This document shows positions 12,066-21,200 of a stretch of DNA of 37,605 bases, one piece after another. The notes under the pieces are model-generated. The model made no database searches, was not told where the DNA came from, and was given only the letters and a program-made list of their open reading frames with translations. Source of the DNA: Candidatus Poribacteria bacterium (lineage in GTDB: Bacteria; Poribacteria; WGA-4E; GCA-2687025); contig JABGQA010000136.1 of assembly GCA_018644665.1 (NCBI GenBank), forward strand, positions 1 to 37,605, given 5' to 3'. The translations under genes and the position numbers were made by a program. Numbering within the stretch: the first letter of the stretch is position 1; every line of letters starts with the position of its first letter.

Positions 12066-14331
12066 GCGACCCGTTCTTCACGGCGACCGGCTCTTCCACC
12101 GGGTCGGGCACGACTAGCGCTCCGTCCAACTCCGTCTCGTCCGCCGCCGTGACTTGCGCCTTCGGATAGTCGATGCGCGAGTGGTACATCGCCAGCAATG
12201 AACGCTCGAACCTATCCGACGTGAGCCGCAGGTCGTTGAGGGTCAGGTCGCACTCTTCGAGTTGGTGGTCGAGGACGTACGTGCTCACGATGTCGTTCAC
12301 GAGCTGATCGCACTCGCGCCGACCGAGTTCCGATGCGTTCTTGAACCGTGCGTTCGCCGCCGCCTCGATGGAATCGGCGAGCATCATGATGGCGGCGACC
12401 TTGGTCTGCGGCTTGGGCCCGGGGTATCGGAAGTCGGACTCCGACGCCGGGTCGCCCTGGTCCACGGCCTTACGGTAGAACGGACGGATGAGCGACGCGC
12501 CGTGATGCTGTTCGACCAGGTCGATGATGGCGCCGGGCAGCGAGTGCTCCTTCGCGAGTTCGACGCCGTCCTTCACATGGGCGACGAGCACCCGCACGCT
12601 CATCGTGGGCGTGAGCCGGTCATGCGGATTCGGGCCGCCTCCCTGATTCTCGATGAAGTACTGCGGATACTGCATCTTGCCGATGTCGTGGTAGTACGCG
12701 CCCACGCGCGCGAGCAGGGCGTTCGCGCCGACGACTTCCGCCGCGGCCTCGGCAAGCCGGCTCACGTTCAGGCTGTGGTTGAACGTCCCCGGCGCGACCT
12801 TGCGCATCTGCAGCAATAGCGGGTGGTTCAGGTCGGACAGGTCGAGAAGCTCGAGGTCGGATGCCGTGCCGGCAATATACTCGAAGGGAGGCAGTACCCC
12901 CGGGACGACCGCGGTGACGAGTAGGCCCGCCGCGAACGCCCATCCCACGGTTCGCAGCATCTCCCAGTTGGTGACATCCGCCTGCATCAGCGTCGCGCCG
13001 AACACGATCAGCATCGCCACGACACTCGTATACAGTCCCGCGAACGCGAGATCGCGCCGACGATGCACGCCCATCATGACGTGGGTCGTCAGGAACCCGG
13101 CCGCGAGCAGCGTCAGGAACTGCGGGACGCCGGACGCCGACGACGCGCCAACCATGAGAGCGGCGATCACCGTCAGAAACACCGTGGATACTATGCCGAA
13201 CTGCACGCCCAGCAGGATGCTCGACAGCGCGGCCGTCGTCGCGACCGGGATGAGCAGGACCGGGTAATCCACCCAGACCGACCACCCGAGATTGGGGTGC
13301 TGCATCGCCCACGTGACCGCGCGTAACAGCGCGACCGCGACGACGAGCATCAGCCCGAACGCGGCCAACTGACGCGCCGACGGGCGCGAGGTCACCGTCT
13401 GCGACCACAGGAACATCCCGGCAAGCACCATCATCAGGCCCACGATGCAGAGCGTGCCCGCGTACACCGCGGGGTGCGTGCCCTGCCGCTGGCGATACAC
13501 GGTACGCACCGTGGCGGCGTTCCGTTCGCGCGCCTCGCTCGTGGCTTCCTCGTTGTAGACGAGGTTCGGCGTGATGGACGGGTTGGCCAGTACCAGGATG
13601 AGCTGCGCGACCAACTCCTCTTGACGCGCGGTGAGGTTCGGGTCCGGCGGCAGCGTGCGCACATACCGCTCGATCTCGAGGACCGCCTCCTCCATCGTGA
13701 GCGTGTCGCGGATGCTTATGTGCCGGTTACTCGGCTGCACATAGATGCGCATCTCGTCGACGTTCTCCCACGCCGTAGTGTATTTCGGATCGAAGTACGC
13801 CGAGAGTTCGCCTCGCAGCGTGCCCTCGCCGTAGTCGGCAAGCACGATCCCTCGCCCGAGCACCTGCCCAAGTATGCGTAGCGTATGCTCGCGAACGGGA
13901 GGCAGCAGGGCCTCGTACCTGAACAGCGCCGACAGGTCGACGCCGCGCAAGTGGAGGCGCGCCAGTGGGAAGTTGTCGATCGCCCGCAGCCGCTCGTCAA
14001 GCGTTAGCCCGGGCGTCGTCAGGACATCCTCGATGCGGCCAAAAACGGACTTCGCGTACGACAGCCCGCGCGGGTCCAGCGTGTATATGGGCGCGGTGTT
14101 GCTGCGCGCGATCTGCCGCTGCCGTTCCGTATCCGTGACATCTACCACGCGCTGGTGGTACGGCAGGCTGATCCGCGTGAGGATGATGGCGACCAGGGCA
14201 CCGCCGATCCACCAATGTCGGTTCGTGCGGTTGGGCAGGAATTGCGTGAGGCGCAATGCGGAGGCAGGAGCGACGACGCGCGCGCGCTCCCGTCGCTTGC
14301 TTCCACGTCCCCAGCGCCAGAGCGCCCGCAT
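12058..14331 (-). CDS. pgpH: 7TM-HD family phosphohydrolase (c-di-AMP phosphodiesterase PgpH-like)
   Basis: The start at ATG 14331 is chosen because GAGGAGGT lies 4-5 nt upstream; an in-frame GTG at 14355 has no such site. The 757-aa product has one N-terminal helix (RHWWIGGALVAIILTRISL), a large extracytoplasmic region (about 70-310), about seven membrane helices (about 310-490) and a cytosolic HD domain. HD residues are visible in GTFNHSLNVSRLAEAA, YYHDIGKMQYPQYF (about residues 545-560) and DLVEQHHGASL. This is the 7TMR-HD architecture (YqfF/PgpH); studied members hydrolyse cyclic di-AMP to pApA. Whether this organism makes c-di-AMP cannot be told here. It lies between phoH (41 bp away) and ybeY (8-bp overlap). 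Confidence 0.93.
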   Translation of the reverse strand: MRALWRWGRGSKRRERARVVAPASALRLTQFLPNRTNRHWWIGGALVAIILTRISLPYHQRVVDVTDTERQRQIARSNTAPIYTLDPRGLSYAKSVFGRIEDVLTTPGLTLDERLRAIDNFPLARLHLRGVDLSALFRYEALLPPVREHTLRILGQVLGRGIVLADYGEGTLRGELSAYFDPKYTTAWENVDEMRIYVQPSNRHISIRDTLTMEEAVLEIERYVRTLPPDPNLTARQEELVAQLILVLANPSITPNLVYNEEATSEARERNAATVRTVYRQRQGTHPAVYAGTLCIVGLMMVLAGMFLWSQTVTSRPSARQLAAFGLMLVVAVALLRAVTWAMQHPNLGWSVWVDYPVLLIPVATTAALSSILLGVQFGIVSTVFLTVIAALMVGASSASGVPQFLTLLAAGFLTTHVMMGVHRRRDLAFAGLYTSVVAMLIVFGATLMQADVTNWEMLRTVGWAFAAGLLVTAVVPGVLPPFEYIAGTASDLELLDLSDLNHPLLLQMRKVAPGTFNHSLNVSRLAEAAAEVVGANALLARVGAYYHDIGKMQYPQYFIENQGGGPNPHDRLTPTMSVRVLVAHVKDGVELAKEHSLPGAIIDLVEQHHGASLIRPFYRKAVDQGDPASESDFRYPGPKPQTKVAAIMMLADSIEAAANARFKNASELGRRECDQLVNDIVSTYVLDHQLEECDLTLNDLRLTSDRFERSLLAMYHSRIDYPKAQVTAADETELDGALVVPDPVEEPVAVKNGSHV

Positions 14332-14372
14332 CCGTACCTCCTCGGGAGCGCCCACGCGCTGCCTGGTAGGGC

Positions 14373-15437
14373 TTACGCGTCGCGTTCCTTGGCGTCGGCC
14401 AGCGGATCGTCCTCGGTGTCTGACGATCCATGCGCGGCGTACGCCTCTACGATCCGCTGCACGAGTTCATGTCGCACGACGTCGGCCGATGTGAACTGGA
14501 CCGACGCGATGCCCTCGACCTCCCGCAGCACGCGGAGCGCGTCCACCAACCCGGACAAGCGTCGATTCGGGAGGTCGCTCTGCGTAGCGTCTCCAGTAAT
14601 GACCGCGCGCGAGTCGAATCCCAAGCGCGTCAGGAACATCTTCATCTGCGGGATCGTGACGTTCTGCGCCTCGTCCAGCACGATGAACGCGCGGTTCAAC
14701 GTCCGCCCCCGCATGAACGCGAGCGGGGCAATCTCGATGACCCCGCGCTCGATGTACTGCTCGATCGTGCGGTGCGCGAACATGTCATATAACGCGTCGT
14801 ACAGCGGACGCAGATACGGGTCGACCTTCGCCTGTATGTCGCCGGGAAGGAACCCTAGTTGCTCTCCGGCTTCCACGGCGGGGCGCGTCAGCATTATGCG
14901 CTCCACGACACCCGTCTTGAGCGCGGACGCGGCCATGGCCATCGCGAGGTACGTCTTGCCCGTTCCCGCCGGCCCCACACCGAACACGAGGTCATGGGTT
15001 CGCATGGCTTCGATGTAAGCCCCTTGCGCGGGGCTCTTGGGGCGTATCGGCCCCTCCTTGGAGTGCACGGCGAGTACGCTGAGAGACCCGTCGCCCGTGC
15101 GCGCAGACGACATGGGCTCGGCTCGGGCGTCGTGCGTGGGGGCTGCTGCGGGTCGACGCCCGCGCGACACTTCGCGCGCTTCGCGCATCGCCGCCTGCAC
15201 GTCGGGGAGCTGTATGCGCCGTCCATCTCGGATGATGTTGAGGAGGGTACTCACGATGCCGGCGACCGCGTCGATGTCGGCCTTGTCGCCGACGATTTCC
15301 AAGAAATCGCTGCGCAGGAGTATCCGCGCCGGAAAGCGATCCTCAATCAGTCGGAGGAAGCTGTCCTGCTGCCCAAAAAGCTGCTGCGCTTCGGTGATGT
15401 CCTGTAGACCAATCCGTGTGGATTCGTCGTTTGCCAA
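14373..15437 (-). CDS. phoH: PhoH-like ATPase
   Basis: A 354-aa protein. Translation probably starts at TTG 15437, with AGGAAGGTG 4-6 nt upstream. An N-terminal KH-like region (about 1-100) precedes a P-loop domain with Walker A GPAGTGKT at about 154-161, LTRPAVEAGEQLGFLPGD, and Walker B AFIVLDEAQN, all hallmarks of PhoH. The closing motif GDATQSDLP is also typical. PhoH proteins are cytosolic ATPases linked to RNA metabolism; the exact role is not settled. First gene of the phoH-pgpH-ybeY block; its promoter should lie in 15438-15611, where I see no clear consensus. Confidence 0.95.
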   Translation of the reverse strand: MANDESTRIGLQDITEAQQLFGQQDSFLRLIEDRFPARILLRSDFLEIVGDKADIDAVAGIVSTLLNIIRDGRRIQLPDVQAAMREAREVSRGRRPAAAPTHDARAEPMSSARTGDGSLSVLAVHSKEGPIRPKSPAQGAYIEAMRTHDLVFGVGPAGTGKTYLAMAMAASALKTGVVERIMLTRPAVEAGEQLGFLPGDIQAKVDPYLRPLYDALYDMFAHRTIEQYIERGVIEIAPLAFMRGRTLNRAFIVLDEAQNVTIPQMKMFLTRLGFDSRAVITGDATQSDLPNRRLSGLVDALRVLREVEGIASVQFTSADVVRHELVQRIVEAYAAHGSSDTEDDPLADAKERDA

Positions 15438-15611
15438 CCGGTCACCTTCCTACCGTTCCGTGATGCCGTAAAGCCGCTTCATCGCAGGAAACAGGCGCAT
15501 TTCCGTGGCCATTGGAGTGTAGCTAACCGCCCGGGGCAAAGACAAGCAGTCGCCCATGCGCGATCGGCGCGAAATAGCACTGTGGACTGGAATCGGAGCC
15601 GAGGGCGACGG

Positions 15612-16007
15612 TTAGTCGACGGGCCGTAGGTTGGCCCGTACTTCCTGCTCGCCGGAGGTGTCGTCGTCGGGCGTGTTGCGGTAGCGGTTGCCCGGTACCT
15701 GCTGGGCCGCCAACACGAGATCCTGCTCGGCGAGGAACCGTTCGACGAGAACCTCGGGATTCATGATGCGATCGGCGGCGATGCGTTGTTGCGTGTCGGT
15801 CGCAACTCGTGGGATTTCATCGACCTTGGCGACACGCAATGCCTCGGTAACGGCTGGGCCTTCGCCCGCCGTCGCCAGAGACTCCCTGAGCACCTGCCCG
15901 AACGCACGTTCGGCTGGCACCTGATCGGCGGTCGGCGTCTTCGCGCCTTCGAGGCGCTGACGCTCTCGCACCGAGAGGAGATTGATGAGATGCGTGTTCA
16001 GAGCCAT
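15612..16007 (-). CDS. Hypothetical protein, 131 aa
   Basis: I do not recognise this protein. The start is well supported: GGAGG lies 7 nt before ATG 16007. The product is helical and polar, with no signal peptide or membrane segment, and is rich in charged residues. An Arg/Gln/Glu-rich middle (RVATDTQQRIAADRI) is followed by NPEVLVERFLAEQDLVLAAQQ and a disordered tail (NTPDDDTSGEQEV). It lies upstream of phoH on the same strand, 174 bp away. It is likely a real cytosolic protein; function unknown. Confidence 0.6.
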   Translation of the reverse strand: MALNTHLINLLSVRERQRLEGAKTPTADQVPAERAFGQVLRESLATAGEGPAVTEALRVAKVDEIPRVATDTQQRIAADRIMNPEVLVERFLAEQDLVLAAQQVPGNRYRNTPDDDTSGEQEVRANLRPVD

Positions 16008-16566
16008 TGTGCCCTCCGCTCAGCACATCGAAAGCGGCATCGTCCGTAGCACTCGTCATTCGATACTATCGGCGTCCTGACGCGATCCCTGTAGTAGAAA
16101 CGTCCCCGCGGTGATCGCGGGGTACACGGCCGCCCTGTGTCCCATACATAGCGCCCTGGCGCCTGGTAGGCAAGATGGCCTGTGGAGAGGCGCAGCACTC
16201 CAGAACGTAGTTCGCGTCACGGCGGCTACGCGAGCGCGTCGACCCGCCGTCGGATGCCTCGACCCCGGTAGTCCGGGAACCATGCTCGTCGTTCCTTCCG
16301 TGCGCCCATTACTTAACCGTCCCAAACGCCCGCACCCGCCATAACAAAGTTGGTGTGCCGTAATTAATATAAATGGGGTGGCGGATGCGCGCGGATGATC
16401 CCGTCTATACCCATGGAGGCCCGATTCGCGGAGCCGATCAGGCCGCCAGGGCGCTGCCATCGTGGCTCGATGTGGGCCTGCGCTGGACGCGTGCCGGCAA
16501 GAACACATGCCGACCCCACGCGGAGGAGGGCCTCGGCGGGGAACGGGATTAGGGAGGGAATGCAAG
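16008..16566. other. Intergenic region with hairpin and AT-rich patch
   Basis: No credible gene is seen in these 559 bp between divergent genes. A strong hairpin CCCCGCG/CGCGGGG with a 5-nt loop lies at 16104-16122. An AT-rich patch at about 16340-16375 (TAATTAATATAAA) stands out from the GC-rich surroundings and may mark a promoter for the plus-strand pair that follows; I could not match a -35/-10 pair. Confidence 0.4.
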
Positions 16567-16932
16567 ATGCACGTTACGACGATTCGGACATCCAGGGACT
16601 ATACAGGCGCGGCAGGGGCAGCGATCGCCATTGACGTGACCGTTGACGGGTCAAAGCCTGCTCTCGAACGACTCGCCGCCACGCGTGTGCTGGTGAACGG
16701 CGGACAGGAGCACAAGGGTGGCGAGGACTTCCAGTTCACATCGCCTCCGCTCAACGTGGGTGATGTGGTGACCATCAAGTCGGCGGTGGCCGACCTGAGC
16801 CCGAACACGAATCGCTCGACCGTGGAGTACAGCCTGTCGGGCGGGGCCGCGCCCGTTTCGTTCTCCGTGAGCGGCGAGGTCACGGAGAACGGCAAGCCCA
16901 TCATCTACGAGACGGTCCTTACGTTGGTCTGA
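16567..16932 (+). CDS. Small beta-rich hypothetical protein, 121 aa
   Basis: ATG 16567 is chosen over a longer in-frame reading because GGGAGGG lies 8 nt upstream. The protein has no signal peptide. Its pattern of alternating hydrophobic residues (AIAIDVTVDGSKP, TRVLVNGGQEH, DVVTIKSAV, STVEYSLSGG, SFSVSGEVTENG) suggests a single all-beta domain, perhaps Ig-like. No family is recognised. It is 54 bp upstream of the coiled-coil/barrel envelope protein and probably shares its transcript, which hints at a linked role. Confidence 0.65.
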   Translation: MHVTTIRTSRDYTGAAGAAIAIDVTVDGSKPALERLAATRVLVNGGQEHKGGEDFQFTSPPLNVGDVVTIKSAVADLSPNTNRSTVEYSLSGGAAPVSFSVSGEVTENGKPIIYETVLTLV

Positions 16933-16986
16933 TTCACGAGTTCTGAAGTGTCATCCCCGCGGAGTGTCGATACGGAGGGTCGGAGT

Positions 16987-18576
16987 ATGCATATGCGCAG
17001 GTCGTTTGTCGTGCTTACCGTGGTAGCGGTCGCCTGTGTCGGGTCCCTGATCATGAGTCGATCCCTGGCGGCCTCGGAGGACATCCAGTCGGAATTGGAA
17101 AGCGCGGGGTGGCGCGCAGTTGCTGACATCCAGGAGGCGCTGGCCGCCGCAGCCGAAGCGGAGGAGGAAAAAGCCGCAGCCGAGGCGGAGGCGGGCGCAA
17201 CATCTGTCCTCCGGGCTGCCGAGGCGGGAGCTGCTTCTGCACAGCTGGCTGCGGAGGCGGTCGGACGAGAAGGAGAGGAACTGGGAGACAGACTGGGAAC
17301 GAAGACGCTGGACGGCCTACGTGCGCCGGACTCTCCCGCCTTTACGTTATTGGGCGTCGAGACCACAAGCGTGGCGCGACCCAACACGCCGAAGGCCTTC
17401 GCAGCCACGCTAGCGTCCGCGTTCGGCGACGGAACCACGATTCCCAAGAACTACGCCCTTGAGTTCTCCCCGTACCGCATCTTGATGAAAGGGGCCGCGA
17501 GCGACTTGTCGCTCTCCGAATACGGGAAGCGGGGAGGTGCGAGAGGCCCCCTGCGGAACCTCTCCGTGTCGTTCGCTACGTCAACGACGGCTGAGACGAA
17601 CGAAGCGTCCTCGCAGACGCGGGCGAGTCTGGGCTTCAGAACGCTACTCTTTGACTCGCGGACAGCTCCGAGCGGTTTGACAAAGGCGCACGCGACGATG
17701 GCGGCCGCGGGCGAGCTACTTCGACAGCGGATTGGCGCGCGGAAGGCAGACATCGCGGGCCAGATGGTGGCGCTGGCCACACGGAAGGAGAAGGTGGCGC
17801 AGGACAGGCAAGCACTGCGGCTACGCCTCTGCAAGCTGCTTGAGAGCAGTGGTGACTCGACTGACGATGCAGCGGACAACATCATGGCGGACAGTCTGAC
17901 ACTACAGACGCGCATCGGCGAGGCGGTACAGGGGCAGCGGATGTTGGCACAGGCGACGGCGGAACTCGATGCCGCAGAGGTCGCACTCAGGACCCTACTC
18001 GATCAGGGGAAGATCCGGCTGGCCGCCGCTGCGGCAGAGCTCGATGCGGCGAGCGAGAAACGCGAAGGGTTCGTGGTGGCGATAGCAGGCGGCTGGTCCT
18101 GGCAGTTCGATGAGCAGAATTTCGAGGGCGGTGAGCGCACTGGCCGGGGCCTATGGATCACCCCTACGTGGCAACAGCCGAATATGGAACTCCTCGGCGT
18201 AGGCCGAATGCTCCGGCACGGAGTTGGCGAGTTGACGGACACGACATGGGACTTAGGAGGTCGTTTCCTAATCCACTCAGATCGCATCAGCGCATCTGTC
18301 GAGGCGGTGTGGCGATACGGCCGTGAAGACCCGACTAACACACAGGACACGCTCAAGGCGACCACGCGCGTAGCCGGGCTGATCGAATACGAAATGAGCC
18401 CCGGCCAGTACCTGCGGGCAAGTTTCGGGAAGGACTTCGACGAGGGAGAAGCGGCCGGGAGGAATCTCATATCGACCCTTGGCGTGCAGTTCAATTTCGG
18501 CAAGAACCCGATCCTGAAGGCTGGGGGTGAGGACGGTCCGTCTGGAAAGGCGACAGAGGGCAGCAACGCCGGGTGA
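16987..18576 (+). CDS. Exported coiled-coil/beta-barrel-like envelope protein
   Basis: ATG 16987 follows GGAGGG by about 6 nt. The 529-aa product has a signal peptide (RRSFVVLTVVAVACVGSLIM) and an Ala/Glu-rich helical segment at about 40-95 (AAAAEAEEEKAAAEAEAG) likely to form a coiled coil. A central Ala/Arg-rich helical region lies at about 235-360. The C-terminal 170 residues show alternating strands (WSWQFDEQNF, GRGLWITPTW, DLGGRFLIHSDRISASVEAV, STLGVQFNFGK) like an outer-membrane barrel, although the chain ends with a polar tail rather than a terminal aromatic residue. I recognise no named family. An outer-membrane location is inference. Confidence 0.75.
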   Translation: MHMRRSFVVLTVVAVACVGSLIMSRSLAASEDIQSELESAGWRAVADIQEALAAAAEAEEEKAAAEAEAGATSVLRAAEAGAASAQLAAEAVGREGEELGDRLGTKTLDGLRAPDSPAFTLLGVETTSVARPNTPKAFAATLASAFGDGTTIPKNYALEFSPYRILMKGAASDLSLSEYGKRGGARGPLRNLSVSFATSTTAETNEASSQTRASLGFRTLLFDSRTAPSGLTKAHATMAAAGELLRQRIGARKADIAGQMVALATRKEKVAQDRQALRLRLCKLLESSGDSTDDAADNIMADSLTLQTRIGEAVQGQRMLAQATAELDAAEVALRTLLDQGKIRLAAAAAELDAASEKREGFVVAIAGGWSWQFDEQNFEGGERTGRGLWITPTWQQPNMELLGVGRMLRHGVGELTDTTWDLGGRFLIHSDRISASVEAVWRYGREDPTNTQDTLKATTRVAGLIEYEMSPGQYLRASFGKDFDEGEAAGRNLISTLGVQFNFGKNPILKAGGEDGPSGKATEGSNAG

Positions 18577-18741
18577 TCGCCAGTCTCGTATGCGCGTCAC
18601 AGGACGAGGGAATCCCCCGCGCGCAATCCGGCGCATGTAACCCGATCCCCGCGCACGGTCTCGCACGGAAGGTAGTAGGCGTGCCTGTGCAAGTCCTGTG
18701 GCCATGCGGGTCCAGCCACCACCCACATGCCGACGGCCTAC

Positions 18742-20289
18742 TCATCCCTGGACGACCAGCAGATAGTCGTCGTCCGACGGCGTCTGGTATGTCACGGAGG
18801 AGCCGTCTGCGGACGCCGCGTCCGACCACTCGCCCGTTCGGGGGTCGAACCAGCGCGCTCGGGCCAACGGCGGCAAGGCCGAAGGCGTAAGCGACACGGT
18901 TCCGCCCGCCGGGGTATAAACGACGACCGTATCCCCGTTCTCCGTCTTCGCGGCGGTGACGAACTTCTCCGCGTCGTCGTCGCCGGGCTGCGCCGCGAGG
19001 ACGTCCTGCGCAGGTCGCAACCGCCACCAGTCCACCGACGCGAACGCCTCGAACAGCCGCCCCATGTCGCCGGAGCCGGGCAGATGGATGCCGTCGTACC
19101 ACGCAGGAGTGAACCCCGCGCCCAGGTGGTCGGCGGGGATACGCGGCTCGAGGTGCCATCCCCAGATGCCGCCCCCACCATACGTGACGCCCGCCGTCGG
19201 ACTTACCAGCAGGCTCCAGTACGACGCCCGTCGCACCGAGAACGCCGTATGCCGCTCCTTCGACTGGTACGCCACGTGGGCTTCGTAGGGAGGCTCCGAG
19301 TTGATCGTCGGATGATGCGGCTCGTTGGCCCATTCCGTCGACGGCGGACCTTCGGCGAGCCAACGCAGCGTGTCCTCGCCGTCCCCATGGCCACTTTGGT
19401 AGATGTTGAAGCCGTACCAGCCGTCGTCGCGGAACGTCTCGGCGCACCAGTATCGGCCCTGTGGGTGCATTGTCGCCGGGCGGCGCGGGTTGTCGCCGAA
19501 CACCGCGTGGCCGATGCGGCTCCACTCCTCGCCGCGTTCGTCTCGATAGTTCCCATCACCACCGAGAATCCACAGGCAGTGGTGCGCCCCGTACCGCGCG
19601 ACCATGTACTTCGCCAGGACGACCTTCTGGTCTTCGGGCAGGTAGTTGCCGGGACTATCCCCGAGCGTCCACACCAGAACCGGCGACGCCACCATCGCCG
19701 CGCCGTTGATCGCGTCGAAGTAGTGATCGAGCCGCTGGAAGAACTGAGGGTTGATGCCGATCTTCGCGTGCCCGGCGAACGCCGAACGGCCCTCGGCGTC
19801 CGTGTAGATCATGCGCCACTGCGTCGCGACGAACTGGATCACGTTGAAATGCTTCGCCTGCCGGTCCGAAAGGTAGGCGTCCCACGACTGCTCGTCGGCG
19901 GCTACCGGGCCGCACCACGCCGTGTCGCCTAACCAGAAGAACGGCGTCCCGTCCGCATGCGCGAGATGCCACCCATCCTCCGAGACGGCGACATCACCGT
20001 GCCGGTAGAGAGCGTTGTCGCCGTCGTAAGGCACGCACTCGAACGTGTCGTTGTGTCCGTCGAACGCGGGGTCCGCGTCGCAAGCGGTCGCGTAGGTCCA
20101 GTCGCCGATTTCGCTCGGGCAGAAGCGGACGCGCCATATGTCATCACCGTCCCAGAACGCCTCGACCGCCTCCTGCTCGCCCGAAGGCGCCGTGAACGTC
20201 ACGGTCAGCCGCACGTTGTGCGTCGGGTTGTCGTGCAGCTTGGAGGCGCGCCAGGTCGCCTCGAAGCGCTGCCAGATCGGGGTCTTCAT
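18742..20289 (-). CDS. DUF4038/apiosidase-like glycoside hydrolase
   Basis: ATG 20289 is preferred (GGAG about 7 nt upstream) over in-frame ATGs at 20319 and 20352. The 515-aa protein has three parts: an N-terminal DUF5060-like beta domain (RFEATW...), a DUF4038/apiosidase-like TIM barrel (about 105-405; FFWLGDTAWCGP, HHCLWILGGDGNY, TINSEPPYEAHVAY) and a C-terminal beta domain like the collagen-binding-like module of this family (VVVYTPAGGTV, ARWFDPRTGEW). The Asp of GGD and the Glu of SEPPYE are likely acid/base and nucleophile by family analogy. Relatives cleave plant or algal side-chain sugars. No signal peptide is visible, so it may act in the cytosol on imported oligosaccharides. Confidence 0.88.
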   Translation of the reverse strand: MKTPIWQRFEATWRASKLHDNPTHNVRLTVTFTAPSGEQEAVEAFWDGDDIWRVRFCPSEIGDWTYATACDADPAFDGHNDTFECVPYDGDNALYRHGDVAVSEDGWHLAHADGTPFFWLGDTAWCGPVAADEQSWDAYLSDRQAKHFNVIQFVATQWRMIYTDAEGRSAFAGHAKIGINPQFFQRLDHYFDAINGAAMVASPVLVWTLGDSPGNYLPEDQKVVLAKYMVARYGAHHCLWILGGDGNYRDERGEEWSRIGHAVFGDNPRRPATMHPQGRYWCAETFRDDGWYGFNIYQSGHGDGEDTLRWLAEGPPSTEWANEPHHPTINSEPPYEAHVAYQSKERHTAFSVRRASYWSLLVSPTAGVTYGGGGIWGWHLEPRIPADHLGAGFTPAWYDGIHLPGSGDMGRLFEAFASVDWWRLRPAQDVLAAQPGDDDAEKFVTAAKTENGDTVVVYTPAGGTVSLTPSALPPLARARWFDPRTGEWSDAASADGSSVTYQTPSDDDYLLVVQG

Positions 20290-20750
20290 GGCGTTCTCCG
20301 GTTTGGTGTGCTTGGGCATCGTATCAGGGCCGGCGCGGCGCCTCATCTCCATCGCCAGCGGCCCCGGGGAGCCGCGTGACGAAGCGGGCGATGGAGAAGG
20401 CTGCGGACGGCCCGATCGCCGCGTGCAGGTAGCGGGCCGACAGTGACCGAGCGTGACGCACGGCGATCTACTCGGAGGTCACCGCCTACATCGCATTCCG
20501 GCGAAGGTCATCCGGTCATCGCGGCGACGTTCGAGGCAGGGCAGCGCGAGGTCGGTCGGGGTGGCGGCGGGCGTCGTGTCTGGGATGGTGTTCGGCGCGC
20601 CGACTGGCGCCATGACCGGGGTGTGCCTTGGGCGTTGCGAGAGCCGCCGAAGCGATGCACCGGCCAGGGCTCCAGATGCCCTGCGCTGCATGCGCCTCGC
20701 TTTCCGACCGGGCTCATGCTGTCATCGACGATGCGGCGACACACGGTCGC
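20290..20750. other. Intergenic region, no supported gene
   Basis: Apart from the inverted repeat at 20346-20397, I see no supported gene in these 461 bp. A plus-strand frame at about 20551-20632 gives a short Gly/Ala/Val run (VGVAAGVVSGMVFGAPTGAM) that resembles a glycine-zipper helix, but it lacks a start with a ribosome site and the flanking residues look non-coding. Confidence 0.4.
20346..20397. repeat. 11-bp perfect inverted repeat upstream of DUF4038 gene
   Basis: TCTCCATCGCC (20346-20356) is perfectly repeated in inverse at 20387-20397, with a 30-nt spacer that can itself pair (CGGC/GCCG). It lies 57 bp upstream of the DUF4038 start codon on that gene's 5' side, so an operator or leader structure is possible. 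There is no U-tract on either side. Confidence 0.5.
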
Positions 20751-20951
20751 CTACGGGAACGCGGCCGGAACGACGGCAGAGCCGACGATCACGCAGACAA
20801 ACCCGACGACGGCCAGCAGTTGCGCCGCCAACGCGCGCCTCATCTGCGACGGTTCTCCGCGCGCGATGTTGCCCAGGACGCGCTCCATGCAAGCTATGAA
20901 CAGGAACTCCCCAACCAGCGCTAGACTGACGCCGACTACATACCAGCCCAT
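20751..20951 (-). CDS. Small two-helix membrane protein, 66 aa
   Basis: ATG 20951 has GGAGG 7 nt upstream. The product has two hydrophobic helices (WYVVGVSLALVGEFLFIACM and LAAQLLAVVGFVCVIVGSAVV) joined by a short polar loop (GNIARGEPSQMRR). No family is recognised. The good ribosome site and clean membrane pattern argue that it is real; the short length leaves some doubt. Confidence 0.55.
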   Translation of the reverse strand: MGWYVVGVSLALVGEFLFIACMERVLGNIARGEPSQMRRALAAQLLAVVGFVCVIVGSAVVPAAFP

Positions 20952-21200
20952 GACCCATCCTCCGCGCGCATGAGTTGTAGATTCGGACATGGTCCGCGGG
21001 AAACAGAGGACAGCGTTCCAGAGTTACGTCAGTGTGCCACCGAGCCCCACGCTCTGGAAAGCGCAGTCGATTCCCTCAACGCGTGGGCCGCGTGTGACCG
21101 GACGTCGGTTCTCGGAATGTCAGTCGGCTTCTGGTGGCGTCTACTGCCTCATGGTCTCGCCGTGTTATCCTAGACAAGACCCACATCTAGGAGCGTTGCC

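Noticed and set aside
20551..20640. Glycine-zipper-like membrane segment on the plus strand
   Set aside because: It lacks a supported start, and the flanking translation is Arg/Ser/Cys-rich like non-coding GC-rich DNA.
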